A stretch of 55,120 nucleotides of DNA, from contig JANLYQ010000106.1 of NCBI GenBank assembly GCA_031365725.1, positions 1 to 55,120 on the forward strand, given 5' to 3'. Below the pieces are notes generated by a model. It was not told the origin of the DNA. It was given only the letters and a program-made list of their open reading frames with translations, and did no database searches. This document shows, piece by piece, positions 33,760-41,173 of the stretch. Position numbers and translations under genes: made by a program. Each line of letters starts with the position of its first letter. The stretch's first letter is position 1. The stretch comes from JANLYQ01 sp031365725 (lineage in GTDB: Bacteria > Actinomycetota > Actinomycetes > JACCUZ01).

Positions 33760-34485
33760 GTGCGCGCGACGGCGCATTCGTGCGTCGAGGCCGGGTCGCT
33801 TCCGGTGCTCGACGCCGCAGTCATCGAGTGCCGCGCCTGCCCGCGTCTCGTCGCCTGGCGCGAGCACGTGGCGAGGGAGAAACGTCGTGCCTACGCCGAC
33901 GAGGACTACTGGGGTCGGCCCATCGCCGGCTGGGGCGACGAGCAGGCGGCCGTGCTCGTCGTCGGTCTCGCTCCCGCTGCGCACGGGGGCAACCGCACCG
34001 GTCGCATCTTCACCGGCGACCGCAGCGGCGACTGGCTGTTCGCTGCGCTGCACCGCGCCGGGCTCGCGGCGATCCCGACCAGCACCCACGCCGGTGACGG
34101 ACAACGCCTGCTGCACACCCGGATGCTGGCGGCGGTGCGGTGCGCACCACCGGCGAACTCGCCGACACCGGAGGAGCGTGAGACCTGCGCGCCATGGATG
34201 GACGCCGAGATCCAGCTGCTGCTGCCGCACCTGAGGGTCGTGATCGCGTTGGGCGCGTTCGCGTGGACGACCACCTTGGCCTCGCTGTCCCGACTGGGCC
34301 TCCCGGTGCCGCGGCCGCGGCACCGGTTCACCCATGCGGCGACCGCCGAGATCGGGCCGTTGCTGCTTGTCGGGTCGTTCCACCCGAGCCAGCAGAACAC
34401 CTTCACCGGTAAGCTCACCGAGCCCATGCTCGACCAGGTGATGGGCCTCGCCGTCGACCGGGCCGGGCTGCGACCTACTCTCTGA
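33760..34485 (+). CDS. Uracil-DNA glycosylase, type 5 (UdgB)
   Basis: The product of about 241 residues has the type 5 uracil-DNA glycosylase layout. CRACPRLVAWRE (about 25-36) carries cysteines of the iron-sulfur cluster. GRPIAGWGD is followed by motif 1 GLAPAAHGGNRTGRIFTGDR (about 69-88), and motif 3 SFHPSQQNTFTG lies near 206-217. It removes uracil and other deaminated bases from DNA. The polar residue normally seen in other UDG families is replaced by Ala (GLAPAA), as expected for type 5. GTG 33760 is the first good start; the gene may begin upstream at a non-standard codon because only 38 bp separate it from the hydrolase gene. Confidence 0.88.
   Translation: MRATAHSCVEAGSLPVLDAAVIECRACPRLVAWREHVAREKRRAYADEDYWGRPIAGWGDEQAAVLVVGLAPAAHGGNRTGRIFTGDRSGDWLFAALHRAGLAAIPTSTHAGDGQRLLHTRMLAAVRCAPPANSPTPEERETCAPWMDAEIQLLLPHLRVVIALGAFAWTTTLASLSRLGLPVPRPRHRFTHAATAEIGPLLLVGSFHPSQQNTFTGKLTEPMLDQVMGLAVDRAGLRPTL
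34476..34481 (+). promoter_or_regulatory. -10 box of a probable leaderless promoter
   Basis: TACTCT ends 7 nt before the ATG at 34489 and overlaps the last codons of the uracil-DNA glycosylase gene. Confidence 0.5.
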
Positions 34486-34488
34486 GTC

Positions 34489-35847
34489 ATGTCCCTGACC
34501 CCGGCAGCTGCTGGTTCCGCGATCCCTGCCGTGTCGCCCGCACGGACCCGCATCCTCCTCGTCGGCGGTGGCTACGTCGGCATGTACACCGCGCTGCGTC
34601 TGCAGAAGCGGCTCAAGCGCGATCTCGCCGCCAAGCGGGTCGAGATCGTGGTCGTCGACCCGCGTTCCTACATGACCTACCAGCCGTTCCTGCCCGAAGC
34701 GGCCGCGGGCAGCGTCGAACCGCGGCACGTGGTGGTGCCGCTGCGCCGGGTGCTGTCCCGCTGCGAGGTGCTGACCGGTCGGGTCCAGTCGATCGACCAC
34801 GCGCGACGGGTGGCGACGGTGCAGCCGACCCGCGGACCGGCGTACGACCTGTCCTATGACGTGGTTGTTGTTGCCCCTGGCTCGATCGCGCGCACCCTGC
34901 CGATCCCGGGACTCGCCGAGCAGGGCATCGGCTTCAAGCAGGTCGAAGAGGCCATCGCGCTGCGCAACCGGGTGCTGGCCAGCCTCGACATGGCGGCGAG
35001 CATCAGCGACCACGCCGCGCGGCGCAAGCTGTTGACCTTCGTCTTCGTGGGTGGCGGCTACTCCGGCATCGAGGCGTTGGCCGAGCTCGAGGACATGGCG
35101 GTCTATGCGACCCGCTACTACCCTGATCTGTCGCCGGAGGAGATCAGGTTCGTGCTGGTCGAGGCGACTGGACGGGTGCTGCCCGAGGTCGGTGAGGACA
35201 TGGGCCGGTACACCGTCGAGCAGCTGGTCAAGCGGCGCATCGACGTCCGCCTCAACACCCGGCTCGAGTCGTGCGTCGATGGCCATGTCGTGCTCTCCGA
35301 CGGTGCCGAGATGGACTCCGAGACGATCGTGTGGACCGCCGGCGTGCGGGCCCACCCGATGCTTGCCCGTACCGGTCTTCCGCTGGACGAGAAGGGTCGG
35401 GTCAAATGCCGCCCGGACCTGCGGGTCGAAGGGGTCGAGGGGGCGTGGTCGGCCGGTGATGGTGCTGCCGTGCCGGACCTCACCGCTGCTGCGGGTGCGA
35501 CCACCGGACCGAGCGCGCAGCACGCGGTCCGCCAGGCCAAGGTGCTGGGCGACAACATTGCGCTGGTGCTCAAGGGGCGCACGCCCGAGGCCTACGCGCA
35601 CAAGTATGTCGGCTCGGTGGCGTCGCTGGGGCTCTACAAGGGCGTGGCACAGGTCTACGGCGTGAAGCTCAAGGGCTGGCCTGCATGGTTCATGCACCGC
35701 ACCTATCACGTCAGCCGGGTGCCGACCTTCAACCGCAAGGTGCGCGTGATCCTCGACTGGACCCTTGCACTGTTCTTCCGTCGCGACATCGTGTCGCTCG
35801 GTTCGCTGCAGGACCCGCGCGCGGAGTTCGACCAAGCCAGCCGCTGA
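34489..35847 (+). CDS. ndh: Type II NADH dehydrogenase-like FAD oxidoreductase
   Basis: The 452-residue product has two dinucleotide-binding folds: ILLVGGGYVGMYTA (about 22-35) for FAD and FVFVGGGYSGIEALAEL (about 184-200) for NAD(P)H. It also shows the type II NDH features VVDPRSYMTYQPFLPEAAAG (about 55-74) and AWSAGDGAAVPDL near 320. A C-terminal amphipathic region with FFRRDIVSLGS should attach it to the membrane. It is predicted to pass electrons from NADH to menaquinone without pumping protons. Length and sequence fit the actinobacterial Ndh group. It ends at a repeat-rich intergenic region facing the ABC operon. Confidence 0.87.
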   Translation: MSLTPAAAGSAIPAVSPARTRILLVGGGYVGMYTALRLQKRLKRDLAAKRVEIVVVDPRSYMTYQPFLPEAAAGSVEPRHVVVPLRRVLSRCEVLTGRVQSIDHARRVATVQPTRGPAYDLSYDVVVVAPGSIARTLPIPGLAEQGIGFKQVEEAIALRNRVLASLDMAASISDHAARRKLLTFVFVGGGYSGIEALAELEDMAVYATRYYPDLSPEEIRFVLVEATGRVLPEVGEDMGRYTVEQLVKRRIDVRLNTRLESCVDGHVVLSDGAEMDSETIVWTAGVRAHPMLARTGLPLDEKGRVKCRPDLRVEGVEGAWSAGDGAAVPDLTAAAGATTGPSAQHAVRQAKVLGDNIALVLKGRTPEAYAHKYVGSVASLGLYKGVAQVYGVKLKGWPAWFMHRTYHVSRVPTFNRKVRVILDWTLALFFRRDIVSLGSLQDPRAEFDQASR

Positions 35848-35856
35848 CCGGGTGCT

Positions 35857-35886
35857 GATGCCGATGCCGATGCCGATGCCGATGCC
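35857..35886. repeat. Hexanucleotide tandem repeat, 5x GATGCC
   Basis: Five perfect GATGCC units start 10 bp after the ndh stop codon, between convergent genes. They do not extend a reading frame. Confidence 0.95.
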
Positions 35887-35910
35887 ATGCCGGGGCTGGT
35901 GCTGGGTCGT

Positions 35911-35999
35911 CGAGTGGCGGAAGGTGGCTGCTCTGCTTCACCGAGTGGCGGAACCTGGTCGTACTCCGGCGCCGCAGCCAGCCAGATTCCGCCCCTCGA
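35911..35999. repeat. Dispersed GAGTGGCGGAA repeat: two forward copies and one inverted copy
   Basis: CGAGTGGCGGAAGGTGGC (35911-35928) and CCGAGTGGCGGAACCTGG (35941-35958) are direct copies; CCAGATTCCGCCCCTCGA (35982-35999) is inverted. The second and third can form a 17-bp hairpin with two mismatches between the convergent ndh and ABC permease genes, where it could act as a bidirectional terminator. Related copies lie at 25994-26121 and 53286-53348. Confidence 0.85.
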
Positions 36000-36022
36000 T
36001 GGGTCGCCAGTGACGGGGCCGG

Positions 36023-36757
36023 TCAGTCGTCGTTGGTGAGACGGAGCGACCGCAGGCGGTTGCCGGCCACCCAGGTGGCGACGAGCGTCACGACGACCAG
36101 CAGGACCACACCGAGCCAGGTGCTCACCGCCGAGGTCACGCCCAAGGCCCTGGCGTCCGGGCCGACGACTGACCGGGTCAGTGTCAGCGCCCACTGCTGC
36201 ACGCTGAGCGCCTGCGCGCCGGGCACCAGGTTGCCGACCAGTGACTCCCACACGAGTGCGTAGATCAGCCCGATCACCACGGCGTTACGGGTCATCACTG
36301 CCAACAGCACGAACACCGAGCAGTACGTCGTCCCCGCTGCGAGTGCGCCGACACCGAAACCGACCGCGAGCCCGTGGGAGGTGCCGACCATCAGCAGTCC
36401 GGCGAGCAGCACCGGCACCGCGGCGAAGGCAGCAACGACGGCGATGGCGACGACGAGCTTGGACAGCACGATGGTGTGCCTGCTGACCGGCTTGGCCAAC
36501 AGGTAGACGATCGAGCCGTCGTCGATCTCGGGGCCGATCGCTCCGGTGCCGGCGATCAGCCCGAGCAGCGGCACCAGAGTGCCGAGAGCAAAGGCGCCGA
36601 GCACCCCGACGGCGACGTCGACCCGCGAGGATGCGTCGACGGTCAGGCGCACCAGCAGCGACAGCAGCAGCAGTACGACCGGCAACGCCGTCAGCAGCAG
36701 GGCCCGCCGCCGGCCCAGCAGGGTGCGCAGCGTCAGCCGCGCGATGACGGTGTTCAT
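36023..36757 (-). CDS. ABC-2 type transporter permease
   Basis: The 244-residue product has six predicted transmembrane helices with the ABC-2 permease pattern. It has a cytosolic N-terminus VIARLTLRTLLGRRRALLLT (about 4-23), a pair of helices, then IDDGSIVYLLAKPVSRHTIVLSKL (about 75-98), the coupling-helix region of this family. It is the last gene of a four-gene operon. Its start ATG overlaps the stop of the preceding ATPase gene, with which it should form one transporter. The substrate is unknown. Confidence 0.85.
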   Translation of the reverse strand: MNTVIARLTLRTLLGRRRALLLTALPVVLLLLSLLVRLTVDASSRVDVAVGVLGAFALGTLVPLLGLIAGTGAIGPEIDDGSIVYLLAKPVSRHTIVLSKLVVAIAVVAAFAAVPVLLAGLLMVGTSHGLAVGFGVGALAAGTTYCSVFVLLAVMTRNAVVIGLIYALVWESLVGNLVPGAQALSVQQWALTLTRSVVGPDARALGVTSAVSTWLGVVLLVVVTLVATWVAGNRLRSLRLTNDD

Positions 36758-37665
36758 CGGCCCACCAGGTAGGCGAAGACACTCTCCAACGACTCGTCCG
36801 CGGGCGACACGTCGTAGAGCCGGATGCCGGCAGCGCGCGCGAGCCGTGGCAGCGACGTGCCGAACCGGATGCTGTCTCCTGCCTGCAACCGGACCTGCCC
36901 GTCGACCAGCTCGACCGCCGACACGGCACCGTCGGCGAGTGCCGCGGCAGCCAGAGCCCGGTCGTCGCTGGAGGTGACCGTGTACATGTGCGGACGTTCG
37001 GTCATCAGCCGGCGGATCTCACGGAAGTCGCCGCTGGCCGCATGGCGGCCCGCCACCATCACCTGGATAGTTCCGGCGACCTGCTCGACCTCCTCGAGGA
37101 TGTGCGAGCTGAACAGCACGGTGCGACCCTCGCGGCCCATCGTGACCAGCAGGTCCATCAGGTGCAGGCGTTGCCGCGGATCCATCCCGTTGAACGGCTC
37201 ATCGAGCAGCAGGACGGCCGGGTCGTGCACGAGGGCAGCCGCCATCTTGATGCGCTGCTTCATGCCCTTGGAGTAGGTGCTCACCTCGCGCTGCGCCGCA
37301 TCACTCATCTCCACCGTATCGATGGCGCGGGTGGCGGCGGCCCCAGGGTCGGCCAGGCCGTGCAGCGACGCGTTGGTGAGCACGAACGTCCACCCGGTGA
37401 CGACGTCGTACATCGCCTCTCGTTCGGGCACGATGCCGATCTGTCGGTAGACCTGCTCGCGACGCCATACCGGCGCACCGTCCAGGGTGACTGTGCCGGC
37501 CGACGGCGGCAGGAACCCGCTCATCATCGCGATCAGTGTCGACTTGCCCGCGCCGTTGGGGCCGAGCAGACCCGTGACGCCTGGGCCGATCGACATCGAG
37601 ACGTCATTGACCGCCACGACGTTGCCGAACCATCGCGATACCGAGGCCAGCTCCATCACCGCCAT
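36754..37665 (-). CDS. ABC transporter ATP-binding protein
   Basis: The 303-residue ATPase has Walker A GPNGAGKST (about 35-43), Q-loop region, signature YSKGMKQRIKMAAAL (about 130-144), Walker B VLLLDEPFNGMDP (about 150-162) and the switch His in LFSSHILEEVEQ. The C-terminal part (about 215-300) is the regulatory extension typical of ABC-2 exporters. Its stop overlaps the following permease start and its own start shares one base with the stop of the preceding permease (TGATG). Together they look like an export or natural-product/lipid ABC system. Confidence 0.93.
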   Translation of the reverse strand: MAVMELASVSRWFGNVVAVNDVSMSIGPGVTGLLGPNGAGKSTLIAMMSGFLPPSAGTVTLDGAPVWRREQVYRQIGIVPEREAMYDVVTGWTFVLTNASLHGLADPGAAATRAIDTVEMSDAAQREVSTYSKGMKQRIKMAAALVHDPAVLLLDEPFNGMDPRQRLHLMDLLVTMGREGRTVLFSSHILEEVEQVAGTIQVMVAGRHAASGDFREIRRLMTERPHMYTVTSSDDRALAAAALADGAVSAVELVDGQVRLQAGDSIRFGTSLPRLARAAGIRLYDVSPADESLESVFAYLVGR

Positions 37666-38549
37666 CAGACCGACACCCGCCGATAGCGCAGCATCAGCAA
37701 CGCATAGGCGCCGGCCACGATCGCCACCGCCGCCAGGCAGAAGACCACGCCGCCGATGGCTCCCGGCGGCATCGACGCACCGTTTGCATCAGCACCCAGC
37801 ACTTTCGCCTCTACGACGTAGACCAGCGAGTACGGCGAGAGCAGTCCGGCCCAGCCGGCGAGGCTGCTGTTGCCCTGCTGCTCGGCGATCGCCGAGACGG
37901 TGCCAGAGACGCCGCTGAGCACCAGCAACACCGTGACGATCGCGGCGACACCCAGGCCGCGCCGAGTCGTGAACGCCGACATGGTGACGCTGATCGCGGC
38001 CAGCACAGCCGACAGGACGACGGCACCCGCGAGCCCGCGCAGGAAGCCTTGGGTGTTGGACCCGATCGACATCTTTCCGAGCAGCGCCCCGACGTAGAGC
38101 ACGAGCAGCGGCAAACCGGTCAGCACCAGGATGGCGCCGGTCATCGCGAGCAGCTTGGCCCGTACATAGTCGCCGTGCGACATCGGCCGGGAGAAGTAGA
38201 GCCCGACCACGCGGTGACGCAGGTCGCGCGACACCAGCTGCGGCGCTTGGGCGGCGACGAACACCGATACGAGCACCTGCAGGTTGATGGCGTACGCCGT
38301 GTAGTCGACCGGCAGTTTCTCCGCCCCGCCGATGACCGCGATGCCGGCGATCAGCAGCGCGGGCACGGTGAGGATCGCCAGCAGCAGCATCGGCATCACC
38401 TTGGACCGGGCGCTGCGGCCGAGACCGAAGGTGCCGCGCAGGCTGTTGAGCGTCAATGCCCGGAAGACGTACGCCGATCCCAGCCGCGGGCCGTCGTATT
38501 TTCGGTAGCCGATGTCGTGGATCGCGCCGGTGTCGGCACCGCTGGTCAT
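37665..38549 (-). CDS. ABC-2 type transporter permease with IHDIGYRKYDG N-terminus
   Basis: The 294-residue product has about six transmembrane helices. The N-terminal cytosolic segment IHDIGYRKYDGPRLG (about 10-24) is a recognisable signature of one actinobacterial ABC-2 permease subfamily. A central VSRDLRHRVVGLYFSRPMS (about 103-121) is the cytosolic coupling region. It overlaps the ATPase genes on both sides (ATGA upstream, TGATG downstream). Its natural partner is the ATPase at 38546-39460. It differs clearly from the second permease of the operon, so the four genes may form two transporters or one heteromeric complex. Confidence 0.87.
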   Translation of the reverse strand: MTSGADTGAIHDIGYRKYDGPRLGSAYVFRALTLNSLRGTFGLGRSARSKVMPMLLLAILTVPALLIAGIAVIGGAEKLPVDYTAYAINLQVLVSVFVAAQAPQLVSRDLRHRVVGLYFSRPMSHGDYVRAKLLAMTGAILVLTGLPLLVLYVGALLGKMSIGSNTQGFLRGLAGAVVLSAVLAAISVTMSAFTTRRGLGVAAIVTVLLVLSGVSGTVSAIAEQQGNSSLAGWAGLLSPYSLVYVVEAKVLGADANGASMPPGAIGGVVFCLAAVAIVAGAYALLMLRYRRVSV

Positions 38550-39460
38550 GCCGGCTCCTGCTCGTCGCGGAAGAGGTCCACCATGTGATGTCGGGCCCGT
38601 TGCAGCCGCACCATGGGGACGCCGAGGTCGACCACGGCGTCGCGGATGTGGTCGTAGGTCGCGTCATCGACCAGCTCGACGTCGAGAGACTGGGCGCTGA
38701 TGGCGCGGGCCCCGACGCCGACTGCGACCAGGTGGGCTGCGACCTCGGTGGCCCGGTCACCGACCTCGACCAGGAGCCGCCCGGTCACGGCAGTGACGTC
38801 CACGGTCGAGGCGGAGCGCAGCAGCCGGCCGCCGTCGATGACCACGATGTGCTGGCAGACCCGCTCGAGCTCTCCCATCAGGTGCGAGGTGACCACCACC
38901 GAGATGCCGAACAAGGCGCCGATGCGGGCGATCAGGTCGAGCATGTCGTCGCGACCAGCCGGGTCGAGGCCGTTGGTCGGCTCGTCCAGCAGGACCAAGG
39001 CGGGGTCGTGGACCAATGCCTGAGCCAGCTTGACCCGCTGGCGCATGCCGGTGGAATAGCCACCGATCGGGCGGTAGCGCTCCTCGTGCAGACTCACCAG
39101 CCGCAGGATGTCGGCAGTGCGCTCGCGCGCCGCCGTCATGGGCAGCCCTGACATGCGGCCGAGATGGACGACCAGCTCGGTGGCGGTCATGTCCGGCGGC
39201 AGGCAGTCGTGCTCGGGCATGTAGCCGACCCGCCCGCGGATCTCCGGCCCCTGGGTGGCGACGTCGAGGCCGAGCACCGAGGCTCCCCCGGAGGTGGCGG
39301 GAGTGAGACCGAGCAGGATCCGGATCAGGGTCGACTTGCCCGCCCCGTTGGCGCCGACAAGACCGGTCACACCGGCCGGCAGCTCGGCGCTGAGACCGGA
39401 CAGCGCGGTCACCTTGCCGCCGTACGTCTTGGTCAGGTCGCGCAGGACGACGGTGCTCAC
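38546..39460 (-). CDS. ABC transporter ATP-binding protein, first gene of the operon
   Basis: The 304-residue ATPase shows Walker A GANGAGKST (about 35-43), signature YSTGMRQRVKLAQAL (about 134-148), Walker B LVLLDEPTNGLDP (about 154-166) and VVTSHLMGELE with the switch His. The C-terminal third is the usual ABC-2 extension. It is paralogous to the ATPase two genes downstream. The start is GTG 39460 with no ribosome-binding site but a -10 box 7 nt upstream, so the operon mRNA is probably leaderless. Transcription runs leftward through four genes to 36023. Confidence 0.93.
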   Translation of the reverse strand: MSTVVLRDLTKTYGGKVTALSGLSAELPAGVTGLVGANGAGKSTLIRILLGLTPATSGGASVLGLDVATQGPEIRGRVGYMPEHDCLPPDMTATELVVHLGRMSGLPMTAARERTADILRLVSLHEERYRPIGGYSTGMRQRVKLAQALVHDPALVLLDEPTNGLDPAGRDDMLDLIARIGALFGISVVVTSHLMGELERVCQHIVVIDGGRLLRSASTVDVTAVTGRLLVEVGDRATEVAAHLVAVGVGARAISAQSLDVELVDDATYDHIRDAVVDLGVPMVRLQRARHHMVDLFRDEQEPA

Positions 39461-39467
39461 GTCCGGA

Positions 39468-39473
39468 ACCCTA
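39468..39473 (-). promoter_or_regulatory. -10 box of the leaderless ABC operon promoter
   Basis: TAGGGT on the minus strand ends 7 nt before the GTG start of the first ATPase gene. It is the only plausible promoter upstream of the four overlapping genes. Confidence 0.55.
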
Positions 39474-39535
39474 GCCAGATCACGGCCGGGCAGGGGTCGG
39501 CCGCGATAGCCTCGGCGCGTCGGTAGGAGCGGACG

Positions 39536-39617
39536 GCCCGGGTGGCGGAACCGGCAGACGCAGAGGGCTTAAACCCCTCGGCCGAAAGGCGTGCGGGTTC
39601 GAATCCCGCCCCGGGCA
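39536..39617 (+). tRNA. tRNA-Leu(UAA)
   Basis: The acceptor stem pairs GCCCGGG (39536-39542) with CCCGGGC (39610-39616), with discriminator A at 39617. The anticodon stem GAGGG/CCCTC encloses the loop CTTAAAC, so the anticodon is TAA (39570-39572), reading UUA. The long variable arm GCC-GAAA-GGC (39581-39590) is diagnostic of a class II tRNA, and the T-arm is GCGGG-TTCGAAT-CCCGC. The 3' CCA is not encoded. UUA is a rare codon in GC-rich actinobacteria. Confidence 0.97.
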
Positions 39618-39675
39618 CCGACGGTTCGGGGGAACGTCACGAGGGCGGACTTCGTTATCCTGACGACAAGAGAGT

Positions 39676-39692
39676 CCCGCGACCCACGCGGG
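39676..39692 (+). promoter_or_regulatory. Small hairpin upstream of the Bax-inhibitor gene
   Basis: CCCGCG and CGCGGG flank a 5-nt loop, ending 7 nt before the GGAGGG ribosome-binding site. It may end tRNA transcription or structure the leader; neither is shown. Confidence 0.25.
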
Positions 39693-39710
39693 CACCGCCG
39701 GAGGGATGTC

Positions 39711-40496
39711 ATGCAGAGCCGCAACCCGGTCTTCACCAACAGCAAGGCCTTCTCGAACAAGGGTCACACCGGCGTTGGCGACGTGCCGCAGATGAACGCC
39801 GGCCAGCTCGAGGACATGTACCGCGCCCCCGCCGCTACCGGTGTCGACACCGGTCGGATGACGATGGACGACGTGGTCGTCAAGACCGGCCTGATGTTCG
39901 CGGTGCTGGTGCCGCTGGCGATCGTCAACTACGTGCTGCAGAACCAGCTGCTCACCATCGGCGGGGCACTGGTCGGCCTGGTGGTCGGCCTGATCGTGTC
40001 GTTCAAGCAGTCGACCAACCCGGTCCTGATGCTCACCTACGCCGCGCTCGAGGGGCTCTTCGTCGGTGGCATGAGCGGTCTCTACGAGGCTCGTTACAAC
40101 GGCATCGTCGGCCAGGCCGTCCTCGGCTCGTTGTCGGTCTTCCTCGTCGCGCTGTGGGCCTACAAGAGCGGTCGAGTGCGGGCGACGCCGAAGTTCCAGA
40201 AGACTGTGATGATCGCGATGGGCGGTTACCTCATCTTCTCGCTGATCAACGTCGTGCTTGTACTGACGACGCACCAGAACCTGCGCGGTGGCGTGCTCGG
40301 CATCGGCATCGGCCTGTTCGCGGTGACGCTGGCTGCGGCCATGTTGATCCTGGACTTCGATTTTGCCGAGCAGGGGGTGCGCAACGGTCTGCCGGAGCGC
40401 TACTCGTGGCTGGCCGCGTTCGGTCTGGTCGTCACGCTCGTCTGGCTGTACCTCGAGATGCTGCGGCTGATCGGCAGCCTGCGCGGGAGGAACTGA
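39711..40496 (+). CDS. Bax inhibitor-1/YccA family membrane protein
   Basis: The 261-residue product has a hydrophilic N-terminus of about 55 residues rich in Asn, Gly and Met, then seven transmembrane helices. These match the Bax inhibitor-1/YccA family of small ion-leak or stress-related proteins. The actinobacterial form typically begins with NPVFTNSKAF and contains QSTNPVLMLTYAALEGLFVG (about 102-121), both seen here. A conserved Asp pair occurs in LILDFDFAEQG (about 211-221), the pore-associated site in the family. ATG 39711 lies 5 nt after GGAGGG. It stands alone between the tRNA and a small kinase gene. Confidence 0.92.
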   Translation: MQSRNPVFTNSKAFSNKGHTGVGDVPQMNAGQLEDMYRAPAATGVDTGRMTMDDVVVKTGLMFAVLVPLAIVNYVLQNQLLTIGGALVGLVVGLIVSFKQSTNPVLMLTYAALEGLFVGGMSGLYEARYNGIVGQAVLGSLSVFLVALWAYKSGRVRATPKFQKTVMIAMGGYLIFSLINVVLVLTTHQNLRGGVLGIGIGLFAVTLAAAMLILDFDFAEQGVRNGLPERYSWLAAFGLVVTLVWLYLEMLRLIGSLRGRN

Positions 40497-40517
40497 GCTC
40501 TCTCTTCGGGCGTCTGG

Positions 40518-40523
40518 CAGGCT
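40518..40523 (+). promoter_or_regulatory. -10-like box of a possible leaderless promoter
   Basis: CAGGCT ends 6 nt before the GTG at 40530. The match to TANNNT is weaker than at the other leaderless genes. Confidence 0.3.
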
Positions 40524-40529
40524 CGGGTC

Positions 40530-41135
40530 GTGTCTGACCCGGGCCTGCCGTCGTTCGTGGTGGTCTCCGGACCGCCGGGCAGCGGCAAGTCCACCGTGGC
40601 GCGATCGCTCGCGGATGCGTTCGGGATGCCGCTGATCGCTAAGGACACCATCAAGGAAGCGCTGATGGGCGTCCTGGACGTGCCGGATGTGGCGACTTCG
40701 CGACTGGTAGGGCGGGCTTCGGTCGCCGCGATGCTGGCGGTAGCAGTCGAGTCGCGCCACGGGGTGCTGGAGAGCGTCTGGCACCGGACGCAGGCGGTCG
40801 AGGACCTGCGGCGGTTGCCCGGCCGACTGGTCGAGGTGTTCTGCCGGGTCGACCCCGCCGTGGCCCAGCAGCGCTATCTCGCCCGGGCCACCTCGCGGGC
40901 CGCGGGCCACTTCGACGCCGACCGCGTCGTGGCCGAGCTGTGGAACGACGAGGTGACCGAACCGGTGGCCGGCGGCTGGCCGGTGATCGAGGTGGACACC
41001 AGCGCCCCGGTGGACGTCGCTGTTCTCGTGGCTCTGCTGCGGGACGCGAACCAGGCGGGCGCCGCTGCTCTGCGTACCAACCGACACACCGAAGCCGTCA
41101 CCCCTCGGCGGCGCCACGCTCAACCCGGCCGCTGA
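40530..41135 (+). CDS. P-loop kinase-like ATP-binding protein
   Basis: The 201-residue product begins with a kinase P-loop, VVVSGPPGSGKSTVARSLAD (residues 10-29). It continues with LIAKDTIKEALMG (about 35-47), the substrate-binding part of the adenylate-kinase/zeta-type family. VEVFCRVDPAVAQQRYLAR (about 101-119) is consistent with a lid-type arginine helix. It may phosphorylate a small molecule; no substrate is evident. The C-terminal 25 residues are unstructured and basic. The gene starts with GTG and faces the epimerase-like gene. Confidence 0.78.
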   Translation: MSDPGLPSFVVVSGPPGSGKSTVARSLADAFGMPLIAKDTIKEALMGVLDVPDVATSRLVGRASVAAMLAVAVESRHGVLESVWHRTQAVEDLRRLPGRLVEVFCRVDPAVAQQRYLARATSRAAGHFDADRVVAELWNDEVTEPVAGGWPVIEVDTSAPVDVAVLVALLRDANQAGAAALRTNRHTEAVTPRRRHAQPGR

Positions 41136-41173
41136 GCCCCGCTTCTGTGTGTTCGTCGGTACCTGGTGGTGAG

